Source: Phytophthora hibernalis (taxonomy: Eukaryota; Oomycota; Peronosporomycetes; Peronosporales; Peronosporaceae). Taken from it: 64,000 nt of DNA. Shown one piece after another: positions 21,876 through 33,023 of this stretch. The stretch covers positions 62,001-126,000 of the forward strand of contig JAAKBF010000058.1 of assembly GCA_012656075.1 (NCBI GenBank), given 5' to 3'. The notes beneath the pieces were generated by a model. The model was not told the DNA's origin. It saw only the letters and a list, made by a program, of their open reading frames with translations, and made no database searches. Made by a program: the position numbers and the translations under genes. Positions within the stretch are counted from its first letter, which is position 1. The number at the start of each line of letters is the position of its first letter.

Positions 21876-22401
21876 TTACAGGTCCCGGTACTGGGCCTGT
21901 TCGGGGCCGTCGTTCGTGGGCGGCGACTTCTTGTTCATGGCATCGTGCAGCCGTTGGTCCTTGCTCGAGTTGGCCAGCATCAGGTAGTTGCTCAGGCCGC
22001 GGATAGCACTGTCGGGAGCAATAATCAAGCAACATAAAGCGTCAACAACTGCAGTCCCCAACATCCAGGCAACGGACGTACTTGGTCTTGAGCGCCTCGA
22101 CCTTCTCCGGGTCCGTCTCGTCACGGCCCTTGGCGAACTCCCGTCGCACCAGGTCTTTGATAGCTTGGCCCTTCTTGCTCTGCAAGCAGCATACAGTAAG
22201 TCAACCACCCAATAGTCCTAGCACAATAGAGTTTGTATCAACGTACGTTGCCACCAATGTGCTGGGCGAGCCGCATACAGTCGCGGTACAGCTGCAGAGA
22301 GGCAATACAATAAGGTGAGATGCAGGCCATACTACATTGCAAGCTTTAAGAGCTGTGCGCACCTGAATTGTGGTGCGCGTCACTTGGTTCGGGGCCGACA
22401 T
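21876..22401 (-). CDS. LYR-motif (Complex1_LYR) small mitochondrial-type protein
   Basis: Four exons: 22401-22363, 22291-22247, 22179-22082 and 22008-21876, with introns of 67-73 nt. The spliced protein is about 105 residues and has the defining L-Y-R tripeptide at the start of exon 2 (LYRDCMRLAQHIGGN), followed by a basic helix with FAKGRDETDPEKVEALKTNA, typical of LYRM proteins. These act as accessory subunits or assembly factors for mitochondrial Fe-S and respiratory complexes, usually by binding HSC20 or acyl carrier protein. I cannot say which LYRM subtype this is. An in-frame ATG at 22425 gives an 8-residue longer start. Confidence 0.8.
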
Positions 22402-22600
22402 GATGGCGAGTGGCGATCGACGCACCTGAGCCTCACGATGTCAGAAGTATCGGCACAGTTAAATCATACCTTATCCACTAAAACTATTCACCATCCTTAA
22501 AACGTCTGTAATTTCGGCAGACGATGGACAGGCGCGAGGACGATGCAACTTGACCTTGGACTCTGTACACTTCGTCTATTGCTCTCCATACTCCGCATTC

Positions 22601-23734
22601 ATGGGCGCGTGTACGTCCAAAGACGCCCACAGGTCTCCTCGCAAGCTCTCCAGGTGGAAAGTGGAGGACGAGACGCCTACGAGCGTTGATGGAACTGCTG
22701 CAACGCCAACAGGTGCAGATGACCAAGCTGCACACGACTTGGTGCTCAATTGCGTCGCCTACAGCTCGTTCCTGGGTGACGACTGCCTCACTGCATGGGA
22801 AGACGGTTCCATCCAGCGACGCAATTGGAGAACAGCAAACAGTGACGTCGTCAGCGTCTGGACGCCACACACACGCGCTGTTAACCGTCTCGTGATCGGC
22901 GACAAGCTGCAACTGATTTACTCGTGTTCTCGGGACACGACTGTAGCAATTACGCCCATATCCAACAAGCCGGCGTCGGAGACGGCCACGGTGCTAAGAG
23001 GACACCAACTGAACGTGGCGACGATCGCAGTGGATGACGACGAGCGACTGCTGTGCTCTGGAGGACGAGACACGCAGACGATCTTCTGGGACTTGGCCAC
23101 GAGCCATATTGCAACCAAGAACACGACACCGCAGAACGTCGTCACGTGTTCCACGTGGCTGCCACGTGAGTCTTTGGTCGCCCAAGGCAGCGAGGATTTG
23201 AGCGTCAAGCTCTGGGACCCAAGGACGCCACTGCGCGTGCCCACGCAAACGCTGCGGGGCTTCGTGTACTTCCCGTTGAGCATTGCGGCCTATGGCAGTG
23301 GTAGTGAGCAGGATAGCACGTATTTGCTGACGTCTAGCAAGGGCTTCAACAGCGTCGGATGTGAGGCACGAGTTTGGGATCGACGCACAGGGAAGCAAGT
23401 CGTGGAATTCCAAGGACACCAACAGGATGCAACCGCGTGCTGTTTCTTGCCCCGGACAGTAGATAAACACGAGGTTGAAGTGGAGTCGGCAGCGCTGCCG
23501 ATGCTGCCGGTGACGGCCTCCAAGGATGGGACGGTGAAGGTGTGGGATGCAACATCGACTTCACCACTCGCTGAAGCACATGCAGAAGGAGGCAAGCGCA
23601 TGTTCACAAGTCTGTGCAAGGTGGATGATAGCACGCTGCTGACTTCTACGTTTGGTGGTCACGTCTTCGCTTATTCACTCGACCGCGAGCGTCGAACACT
23701 TGCATTGATGCCGCGTCGACGAAAGTCCAGGTAA
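22601..23734 (+). CDS. WDR31: WD40-repeat protein, WDR31 homologue
   Basis: Single exon, about 377 residues. At least six WD-type repeats are visible (LIYSCSRDTTVA, LLCSGGRDTQTIFWDL, LVAQGSEDLSVKLWDPR, GCEARVWDRRTGK, VTASKDGTVKVWDA). Family-specific phrases shared with animal WDR31 are NVVTCSTWLPRE and SSKGFNSVGCEARVWD followed by CCFLPR. WDR31 is linked to ciliary trafficking in animals. I chose ATG 22601 over the upstream in-frame ATG (22550), because it gives MGACTSKD, a textbook N-myristoylation plus palmitoylation signal that would attach the protein to membrane. The next gene starts only about 120 bp downstream. Confidence 0.8.
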   Translation: MGACTSKDAHRSPRKLSRWKVEDETPTSVDGTAATPTGADDQAAHDLVLNCVAYSSFLGDDCLTAWEDGSIQRRNWRTANSDVVSVWTPHTRAVNRLVIGDKLQLIYSCSRDTTVAITPISNKPASETATVLRGHQLNVATIAVDDDERLLCSGGRDTQTIFWDLATSHIATKNTTPQNVVTCSTWLPRESLVAQGSEDLSVKLWDPRTPLRVPTQTLRGFVYFPLSIAAYGSGSEQDSTYLLTSSKGFNSVGCEARVWDRRTGKQVVEFQGHQQDATACCFLPRTVDKHEVEVESAALPMLPVTASKDGTVKVWDATSTSPLAEAHAEGGKRMFTSLCKVDDSTLLTSTFGGHVFAYSLDRERRTLALMPRRRKSR

Positions 23735-23855
23735 CATTACGTCAACCAGGAATAGCTTGTTTCTTGTCAAGCAGATCAGTATAAGTGAAGACGTATTGGA
23801 CAAGCGTTCGTTTATCCTGCTTGCGTTTGTGTGGTTGAACCGTGACTGCAGAATC

Positions 23856-25342
23856 ATGGCCGGTGATCTACTTGCTGGGTGCGCGCTGCAGCTTCGATCG
23901 TCCAACTTCGACTTCGAGGTGTTGCTGGGAGCGTCGGTGACGAGTGTGTGGCAGGCACTAGGTCGACATGTGACTCGACAACTTACACACCGGAAGGGTG
24001 TCTCCTTTCAGCAGCTCGGGAAGTTTGGCTTCTACAAGGTGCAGAGTTCGATGCAACCTCCAGTATTCCTGCTCGCAGATCGCTTTGCTTCAACCTTCGG
24101 CGTCGTGTGGCGACACCGTCCACCGCCGGCACCGCTCACCGCTACCACAGAAGTTAATATGTCTGCTCTCGGAAACGATGTCGGGCTCGGATCCGACCAG
24201 ACCCGTCGTGCTCTTGAAGCCATTTTGATGTTCATCGGGAAGAAGCTGCAGGACGGCGAGAGCGCTGGAAGGTTGGCCCTTCCGGGAGTTGGAAGCTTTA
24301 CGCTTGACGGAAAGTCTCTCTCGTTCACCTTTGATGCAAGTCTGCTTCGCACGATCACGCAGAGTGATCACACGGAGACACCTCCTCCTTCTGCCATTTT
24401 CAAAAAGACTGCACTTAACTTGCGGAGGAAAACAATGCAACTCGCTCCACGTGACAAAGCAGAAAACGGGGTGCTACAGCGCTCGGTGTCTCTGGATGGG
24501 GCTCTTCGGGCCCCGGTCAACTCAAGCAACACGCCACGTCGCTACGTTTGCATAGGGCTTCGAAGGATGACGATTTTGCCGCAGTGAATCACCATCACGA
24601 AACGATCAGCACAGATCACCACAACAACAAGGACAAGGAGCATGTAAAGGAGAAGAAGAGGCATCGTCACAGGCACAAACACGAGTTTGATGACTCCGTT
24701 CCTGTTGACAAGAGCGACGTTGAACCAGTGTATCTTCATGGACGACAGATTCTGCCACGTTTTCTAATCCCAGAGCCGCGAATTCCTCCCAAGATGCTCA
24801 AGGCTCGTCCGAACCACGACCAAGTTGTGCAGGCTGCGTTCCAGCGCGAGGTGGCCAACATCGAGCAGGTGAAGCGCGCGGACGACAAGTTTAATGATAT
24901 GATTGCAACTCGGCAGCGCATCGTGCAGATCCACGACCTACGGAAGAGGGCGGAGCAGTCTGTGGCTAGGCAAGAGCTAAACGCCTTCCTCAGCAACCAG
25001 ATCGAGGAGAAGCGAAGTCGTGCGCGCAAGAAGTCGGCGTCAACCTACCGCGATATCAAAATCCTGCCGCTAGATCATGAGAGTAGCGACGAGACTCGAC
25101 GCATCGAAAAGAAGAAGCTCAACCAGCGACTGAACGAGCAGGTGGCGGCCAAGGCGGCGTTGAAGAAGGACCGGCGAGCGCTGGACCAAGCCGAGTCGGC
25201 CTACTTCATTTCAAAACTGAAAATGCAGGACGAAATCGACCGCCAGAAGCTGGCAGAGTGCACACACACCGACAAAGAGGCCCTGCTACTCGAATGGAGC
25301 CAGCAGAAAGCTATTCGCGCCCAGAAGAAGTCACTCCGGTAG
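23856..25342 (+). CDS. CCDC81: CCDC81-like protein with HU-type domains
   Basis: The N-terminal half matches the paired HU-CCDC81 domains: SVWQALGRHVTRQLTHRKGV, QQLGKFGFYK, PPVFLLADRFASTFGV and a second module with LALPGVGSFTLDGKSLSF. The C-terminal half (from about 24560) is charged and coiled-coil: a His/Lys-rich stretch, then PRFLIPEPRIPPKML and long helices ending RAQKKSLR. Vertebrate CCDC81 is a centrosomal/centriolar protein. The two halves are in different frames; one missing base in the T-run at 24547-24549 joins them, so I treat them as one gene of about 495 residues. ATG 23856 (MAGDLLAGC) is preferred over 23757 because homology begins soon after. Confidence 0.75.
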
Positions 25343-25485
25343 TTGCCTTTTGCACAAGTCGCAGATAATCTGAAATGGCTACACTTTGAGCATTTTGACT
25401 TGCTTTCAGTATGTGTAACGGCTCGATTATCCAATTGGACAGAACTGTACACTTCAGGTCATCATCGAGTGAGCAGCTCCGACGG

Positions 25486-28400
25486 ATGACCTCGAGACGA
25501 TACCTCGCTCTTGTGCTGCTCCTGGCGGTCGCAGAATGGCCTCATCAGTGCCTGGCTGTGGACGTGGGAGAAGCGGAGGACAGCGCGACCTCCTCGTGCC
25601 CGAACGTCACCACCGTCTCCATCTACGGCGGCTCCGATTCCACCAAAGCCAGTAGCAGCAACGTGCAGATCACAGTTGCGTCCACGTGCAAGTCCAGCAT
25701 TGTGAAGGTCACCACAAACGCTGATGGAATCAGGACGCTCGACCTACACAGTCGCTACATTGTAGTTGTCGAGAGTCTGCCGGCGGTGAACTCTGTGTGC
25801 GTTGCAGTCATTTGCATTGCTTTTGGTTTGGATGTCTAATGGGTTTTATTTGTATGGGAACAGAAAGCTGGAGAATAACCAGCTTCGTGCATTCACGACG
25901 ACCAACAGCATCTCGGAATTGTATGTGCTATCTCAATCAAGTTGCGATGATTGCATGAGTTGGAATTTACTCTTGCTTCCATTCGTTTAACTACCAGGTA
26001 CCTAGCAAACAACAGCATTCCCTCGCTCAATGACTTCAAGTTCCCTTCTGATCTCACTGTTTTGTAAGTCACCGTCTGAGCCTTTTGGTTCTTGTGTCAC
26101 TTTGAACAAAAGAGCTAACGCGACTTCTACTTTCAGGGACCTCGCGAATAACGCCCTTGGGGACATCGACAATGCTGAACTGCCATCTTCGCTTCAATAT
26201 CTGTAAGTTTTTCTGTTTGTGAAGCTCGCCATATCATAGTAGCAAGCAGTTTTGTGGCTAACGATTTTTGTGTGACCAGTAATTTGTCCGGCAATCCAGT
26301 CGGTTCGATATCTAACATATCGTTTCCGTCTAGCTTACAGGAGCTGTGAGTATTTTGCCACAGGTTTTCATGGGCATACACTTAATCTAACCCGTGACTA
26401 ATTCAGCATCATGTTGCTTATTTTAAAGGAACTTGGTTGGCTCCAGCGTTGCTACACTCGAGAATTTTTCCTTTCCGAGCTCAGTGACGACGCTCAACTT
26501 CTCAAACAACCCCATTACTGCCATCAGAGGTGTCATTTTCCCGGACTCTTTAAAGGAGTTGACCCTGGTCGCTACGGCTAATCCAACAACGGCTAGGACT
26601 ACCTCTTCAACTGGATCAGTTGCTACTCCCGAGGAAGCTCGTGCTCTGCAAGCGGTTGCTATAGACCCTGCTGCGCAAACTGGTATTGTGCTAGAGGAAT
26701 TTGAAGTGCGCCAGAGTGATGCCGACATGTTCGAGAAGTTGAGTCTATGGGATGTTTCCACAACGTCTACTCTCAGTTGCTCCGATTCAAACGCCAATCC
26801 GCGATATGTACAAGACACTATGTTGTGCATGCTGTCAGACAACGAGTTTGCTGCCAAGTACGAAAGCGTGGTTTTAAAGCTTCGAGCGGTTCTACGTCGG
26901 GCTCGATGTGGGGAATGGATGGTTTGTCAAGTCAAGCAGCAGAGCGGGTCGCGCTGAAAGAAACGCTTCATCAACGACGGTCATGGTTTCTTATCGGTTC
27001 TGCTGCTTTGCTCTCCGCCTTCACTGTTCTGCTGTTAGTGAACGCCTTTTGCTTGTGTCTGCGACGCAAAGTGCGTGGGACTTCTAAAGAAAAGGGTGGT
27101 GTTCAACCAACCCAGGGAAAAACAGTGAGTGGTAGATCCAACCACTTTTGGCTCGAAAGCAGAAGTTTGGATCCAGACGACGAAGTTCGCCACTTGCTGT
27201 CTACCGATCCGTCGACGATTACAGACGAAATATCCATCCAGCCTGAGCTTGAGCCGGCCGCAGGGACAGATTATTCGACAGCCAAGAAAGAAAAACTGGA
27301 TGACCCACTCGAACGACTCACTGAAGAGCTTGAGCGTTGCGAAATTCGTGAATCACTCATCGAGCACCTAGAACTTTTGTCAGCAGCAAATGAGACAACA
27401 GAAAACGGATCTGGAGAAAGCTCGTCGCCATTCGCCTATTTCAAAGCCGAGTACCATCGAACAATGGTCACGTTGAAAACGCTAAAACCCTCCAGACATC
27501 CGGATGAAAACCGGATCAATGGTGTATCAGGTGAGCTGTTGAGCTTCGTAGCGGAGATTCGACTAAGTTCTCAGCTATCGCACCCGCAACTCGTTAGATT
27601 TTATGGGTTTGTCAAGATGGCGCATGTGGAGCAAACCGAGGCAATTGATGGAGGGGGTGTTGCGCTTGTGATGGAGCATATGGGCAAGGGTGACTTGAAT
27701 GCGTTTATTCAAAACCACAAGCTGTCTCTGCAGAAGAAGCAAACAGAGCTCAAGCGACAACAAGAACAAACCAATTCATTGGTCAAGCACGTCGACTGGG
27801 ACGACGAGGCTCACGGAGAGTTGATAAGTATTGATGGCAGCGACGATAACTACGAAGAAGATATTCTTCAATCGGATGAAGAAGTCGCTTTTGCAGACGG
27901 CCAAAGCAGATGGAGCTGGCGGAACTCGTCGGATGATTACAGGAGCAAGTTGACTATTGCCATTCAGGTCGCACAAGCCGTTCAATATCTGCACTCGTTC
28001 TCGCCTCCATTATTTCACGGCAACCTTAGCTCTCGGAAGGTTTTCTTGGACAGTGACTGGAATGTGAAGCTTGGTGACCTGACCTGCTGCAGCGCGTTGC
28101 GCCGTTGGTCATCTTCTCACAAGCACGACACACCCTCTTCGACTGGACTTCCTGCTAGAGGTTCGGGACGCAGTACCACGAGCTCACAAGCTTCGGGCGA
28201 CGAAATTCACATGGATATGACTGTCTGGACAGCTCCTGAGGTTCTCGATGGCCGTCAGTACACACAAAAAGCTGACATCTACTCGTTCGGAATTTTGCTC
28301 GCGCAGCTCGCTACTTATGAATGCTCTTCGGCCGAGCACTCGGTCATGGACGACACTGACGTACCGATGCTGAATAATGCTCAGAAAGAACATTCAGCGG

Positions 28401-28540
28401 ATGGAGAAGCACCGACGCCAATACGTCTTCTGATGTTCAGGTGTCAAGCTTTCCAACCTGAGGTCCGACCGACAGCTGACGAATTGCTTCAGGAACTGCA
28501 AGAAATCAAGCAGGAACTCACGGTGAAGTCTTCCATATGA
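25486..28540 (+). CDS. LRR receptor-like protein with a TKL-type pseudokinase domain
   Basis: A signal peptide (MTSRRYLALVLLLAVAEWPH) is followed by about six leucine-rich repeats. The LRR region is split by five introns (25797-25863, 25921-25997, 26064-26136, 26203-26279, 26346-26428), each in phase 2 within the xL of the LRR. Three successive exons are exactly 66 nt, one 22-residue repeat each. A transmembrane helix follows (WFLIGSAALLSAFTVLLLVN near 26975-27040), then a kinase-like domain with VTLKTLK, FHGNLSSRKVFLD, VKLGDL, WTAPEVL and YSFGILLAQL. The catalytic loop has HGN in place of HRD and Lys in place of the metal-binding Asn, so catalysis is doubtful; the DFG Asp is kept. A one-base slip in the T-run 26872-26875 joins the ectodomain frame to the kinase frame. 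A long acidic insert sits within the kinase domain. Confidence 0.8.
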
Positions 28541-28845
28541 GCGGTGCTGACGGTATCAGTGGCTTGGTGTGAAATGTTTTGTCGAGAAACAGTAGAGAAG
28601 GAAGCTGTGGAGAACATGATGTCAAATATAAGCGTTCCGTGTCAACCCCGACTACCATTGATCCAGGTTACTTGGCATGCTTCGCAGGCCGGGAAGTCTA
28701 AAAGTCTTCGTGCTCATGGTACAAATCTCATGTGGATTCGATTCTTGATGTCCACAAAATCGTCCACGTTACGGTGCACTCGAAGCCTTACACTAGCTTC
28801 AGCTCTCCTGGGAGTTAATTTGACAACTATTCGCGCGGAACGCTC

Positions 28846-31266
28846 CTAAACCTCATCTAGGAAAAGATCCGTCTCGATGACGGTGCGGTGGCTCTCCGAC
28901 CACTGCAACAGCTTTTGCAACTGGTCGAACGAGCACGCCTCGCGGAAGTAGCGCTCCAGCGTTGGTGACAGAATGTTCAATCGCAGAGCTTCATTGCGGA
29001 GAGCAAAGAATATCTTGAACAGCTTCGTAAGCTCCACCACCTCTTGGTTGAACATTTGCTGAGCATGGCACTGCAGCTGCAGCTTTTGGTCTGCCGAAAG
29101 CTGCAGCTCTGCGTCCAACTCCATCGCCAGCGGGTTCTCTGAAAACGTGCGCAGCATCTGCACCTGAAGCACACGCGTGCGCATCGCAGCGAGCTGTCGT
29201 CCGACGAACACAAAGCACTTCCATACAGCTCGTTCGCGATCTCCGTGATTCATAGCTAGCGTACGGCGCTGCCGGTTCAGCCGCATAAGAGACTTGAAAT
29301 TGGCAGGGTTTTGAATGGTCGAGAACGCCTCCGTATGACCTGTGACCACCTCCAGGCGATTTTTCCAGTCAAACATCTGCGGTGAATTCGGGCAAGGCAG
29401 TGGACCAAAGCCCGGGCCGCTGACACCCCATCGATACGAACGTACGAGATCGCGATTAATTTGCAGGCGCTTGATGCCGTTTTCCAGGGTCTCGACATAC
29501 GTTTGCTGCTTTTTACGACTCTCACGAGCCGAATCACGATTGCGTTCAAGCTTCTTTTCTTTCTTTTTGGCTTCCTCGTCCATGAGCGATTTCAAAATAC
29601 TGCTAACCTCGGGCTCTTCGGGCTTCCGAGCAATGCTTACAAAGCCTGGTCCTGCTCGAACACCACCCTTCGGCTGAAGTGCCCTGGCCGGTTTCAGCGT
29701 CGGAGCACCAGCCGCAGGCATAGACATCGGAAATCCTGTTGGAGATGAGGTCATTTCGACATCACCAGATAATCCACTCTGGGGGTTAACCTGCTGCTGC
29801 TGCATATTCATATTCATGGGCATCTGCATGTTCATGCCCATCGACATGCCTGGAAGTCCCATGGGCATCTGCATGCCATTCATTCCACCCATTCCATTCA
29901 TTTGCGCCAACTGCGCCATTTGCATCTGCATCTGCAACTGCATCTGTAGTTGCATTTGCATGGGGAGCTGCATGCCATTCATGTTGTTCATCCCATTCAT
30001 CCCCATCGGCATCTGCATCGGCATTCCCATCATGTTCATTCCCTGCGGACCCATCATCGGGTACATCATGAATGGGTTGGGCATCATTCCTTGTGCACCC
30101 AATCCATTGCCTTGCTGAGACTGGTCGGTCATATTGGTGTCATTGCTGCCATTTACGTCAGCAGCACTCGCGCCCTTGCTGGCATTTGCAGCATCTGCAC
30201 TTGCAGCAGCATCTCCAGAATGCTTACTTCCCTGTGATCCTGGTGTACCTGACTTGTCCTTGGCGTCATTGGGACTGCTGACAGGTAGACCGAACTTGCC
30301 CCTATTAGCGGTAGAATACTGGGAGGCAGTAGACGTTTGAGGAGAAGAAGACGTCGTCGCATTCGCTGGTGAGCGAGATGCAGGACAATCGGCAGTCAAC
30401 GAGGCTGTTCCCTCAGCCACAGCCATATCCAGAGCTGATGGGTTTCCTTGATGAGACGGAGGACGATGAGTGGGCGGGTTGCTGGGTTTGCCAGAAGCCG
30501 TCGCAGTGGTGGTTGCAGTGGTCTGGTTTCCACCTCCAAAGTTGTTCATCCAGCTCGATCCCGCAGCTTGTTGGAATTGCTGTTGCTGTTGCTGGAACTG
30601 TTGCTGCTGCGTGTGCATCTGCTGCTGCTGCTGGAACTGCGGGATATGACTCGGATGCTGCTGCTGGAAGGCCATCTGTCCGTTGAACATCATGTTGTGC
30701 ATGGCTGCATCGCGTCGCTGCTCCGCGAAGGCCGCGTCGTTGTTGTCGTCTAACATATGGACGATGTCCTCGCTCAGTGAGCGCTGCACGTCTGCGCGTG
30801 GCTTGTCATGAGTAGGCGTCGCAGTTCCTGCTCGACTGTGCATCGGGTTGGGCGACGCGTTCTGCTGCTGCTGCTGGTCGAAGGAGTTGAGACTGGCCAC
30901 GTGCATGCTCGGGTTGGGGCTGGCTGTGGAGCTGGCCGTGCTGGCCGAACTCACTTCGTCCGTGAACATGTCGAACTTCATGCCGAAGTTGGCGTCGTTC
31001 TCGTTCCAGTCGTCCCATAAGTTGCGGCTCATGTTGGACGACAGACCGCTGCAGACACAGCAACACAAGAGCAACATAAGTACATACAGACATTCTTGAG
31101 CTCTCTATTAGACGGAAGACACGTACGAGAGCACGGGGTCCAGATGCAGAGGCATCTCCGACATGCTCAGGTCCATAGACGGCTCCTCATCGGTAGACTG
31201 TACGCTGAAGGCCTGGTACGGCTGGTAATGCAGCGCGGCCTTCTTGGCCTTGGGCGCCTTGGACAT
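28846..31266 (-). CDS. bZIP-type transcription factor, Gln- and Met-rich
   Basis: Exon 1 begins MSKAPKAKKAALHYQPYQ (31266; an in-frame ATG at 31314 is possible); intron 31049-31126; exon 2 runs to the stop at 28846. The basic region NRDSARESRKKQQ follows N-x7-R, as in bZIP DNA-binding helices, with a short leucine-zipper-like continuation. Upstream are polyglutamine runs (about 30555-30670) and a long Met/Gln/Asn/Gly stretch (about 29790-30110) of low complexity, likely an activation or disordered region. Downstream of the zipper is a well-formed helical region of about 180 residues (FVFVGRQLAAMRTRVLQVQM, FREACSFDQLQKLLQW) that I do not recognise; it recalls the C-terminal DOG1/TGA-type extensions only loosely. 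Nuclear regulator; targets unknown. Confidence 0.75.
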
Positions 31267-31316
31267 GCTGGGAGGCGGGTGGACGGACGGGAAAGTGGCC
31301 TGCCTGGCCCTCACTT

Positions 31317-32336
31317 GTTCAGGGCAATTCGGCGTCTACCGCCGAGGCCGAGGTAACGCGAGCAAGTCTGTCGGGTAATTTTGTATATCGGACTTAGAGA
31401 AACGTAATCATTTGTACGGATATTATTGGTTGAAAAGTTGGAATGACGAATGTCATTGGATGGAAATGGAATAGGAGAGTGTCTGGTAAATGAAAGCATG
31501 TGCGGTAGGCGTCTTGACTTTCGCATTTCACTAGTGAAACTGGCTGCGCAGAAAGCCTGTCGTTGAGCATGACGAAAGAGTTGACGTTAGCGGTCCATTC
31601 GCTCTTTGGGCGGGACTGTATTCGGGCATAAACCTGACGTTTGGCATAGAAGCCGCTCCCGATATAGAAGTTGACAGCGGACAAAAACGGCCGTTGATTG
31701 GGCCATGGTCCGCCACTAGGCGCGGCGGTCCAGGCACGTCATGGGCAGATCCGCACTGGGCGCGATTGGCGCTGCGAGCCCAGAGCATAGCGTTAATCGT
31801 TGAGCGCTGCAAGTAGAAGCACTTGAGGCGCGTGGCTGTGGACGAGGAGTCAGGGGCGATGAGCGGCGTCAAACGCCGGAAGAGGAACTGCAAGACCTGC
31901 TGACGACCCGTGGTGTGGTGCACATCATCGTACCATTTCTAATGGCACATGTTTCCGGCTGCGATGAATCTGAGCTTGGGAAGATTCGCTTGCTCTAAAT
32001 GTGTGATACAATCACGGCCCTATTGTTGGCGGCAATAGAAATTTGCTGCAGCAATTAACCCGCTGCAACGGACAGCAGTGGTTGCTTCAGCCTCGTCCTC
32101 GGCATTCCTTCCGGGCGCTGATTGGCAGAAATTCAACACTTTTTCTTGCGGAGTTTCTACTCCGCGGGGAGCTCCCTGCTTATTCTTCATATCAGCTAAT
32201 CTGTCGCGCGTCTTCCCTCGCAATGGCCTGTCCAGCCCCAGTCCCTCTCAAACTGGTGGCTCTTGTTCGAGAGCTTTCGCCGCTTTCCCTTGTGCGTCGA
32301 GCAGTAGCTTTTCGGTCTCAAAAGAAACAAGTCAAG
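31317..32336. other. intergenic region between bZIP and TCTP genes
   Basis: About 1 kb between divergently transcribed genes. Two overlapping minus-strand frames (31531-31923 and 31394-31684) lack recognisable motifs. One contains repeated Arg and Leu positions that could be coding (FLFRRLTPLIAPDSSSTATR), but no family was recognised. An upstream extension of the TCTP frame to 32043 is probably 5-prime UTR. No promoter element is claimed. Confidence 0.4.
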
Positions 32337-32879
32337 ATGTTGGTGTGGCAGGATGTGTTCACGGAGGACGAGGTCATGTCGGACTCCAACAAGGTGACCC
32401 CGTGCAAGGACATGGCGGGCAACGAGGTCTCGGGCATGTTCCAGGTCGAGTCCAAGACGGTGGCCAAGGGCTCGGACAACGTCGACATCGGCTGCGGTGA
32501 CGCCTTCGGAGGCGAGTCGGAGCAGCTGGACGACTCCGTCGAGACGGTGAACAACGTGATCGACGAGTCCATCGGCTTTGGCTACATCGAGACGGGCTTT
32601 GACACCAAGGCGGAGCTCAAGACGTACCTCAAGTCGTTCTTCCGTAAGACCATGAAGCACCTCAAGTCGACGAACGCCAGCGACGAAGACCTGGCTCAGT
32701 TCAAGAGCGACGCCCAGGAGATCGTCAAGTTCCTCGTGTCCATGTTCAAGGAGCTGCAGTTCTACATGTTCAAGTCGTGCGACTCGGAGGCCGGCCTCGC
32801 CTACGCCTACTACCCGGACGGCGCCGTGGCCCCCACCTTCTGCTACATCAAGTGGGGCCTCAAGGAGGTCAAGTTCTAA
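32337..32879 (+). CDS. TPT1: translationally controlled tumour protein (TCTP)
   Basis: The 180-residue product starting MLVWQDVFTEDEVMSDSN is full length for TCTP. It has the flexible-loop acidic region, the TCTP signature-like helices (ELKTYLKSFFRKTMKHLKS), KELQFYMFKSCDSEAGLAYA and the C-terminal block APTFCYIKWGLKEVKF. TCTP is an abundant cytosolic protein linked to growth control, microtubule and calcium binding. The open frame extends upstream to 32043, but ATG 32337 matches the family start exactly. Strong GC3 codon bias (nearly all third positions G or C) fits very high expression. No intron and no frame break. Confidence 0.95.
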   Translation: MLVWQDVFTEDEVMSDSNKVTPCKDMAGNEVSGMFQVESKTVAKGSDNVDIGCGDAFGGESEQLDDSVETVNNVIDESIGFGYIETGFDTKAELKTYLKSFFRKTMKHLKSTNASDEDLAQFKSDAQEIVKFLVSMFKELQFYMFKSCDSEAGLAYAYYPDGAVAPTFCYIKWGLKEVKF

Positions 32880-33023
32880 GCGCGTGCGAGCGCTAGACGG
32901 GAGATGCCTCTCCTTGACCCGCGCATTAAACATTAATTAATGCCTCCTCTTCATGTACTCCGCTGTTGTCATTGTGTTGATAGGTAATCTATTCTCTGAG
33001 GTTATATTGTGTCGGATACCGCC

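Noticed and set aside
25486..25560. RXLR or Crinkler effector call for the signal-peptide protein
   Set aside because: The signal peptide is followed by LRRs, a membrane helix and a kinase-like domain, not by effector motifs.
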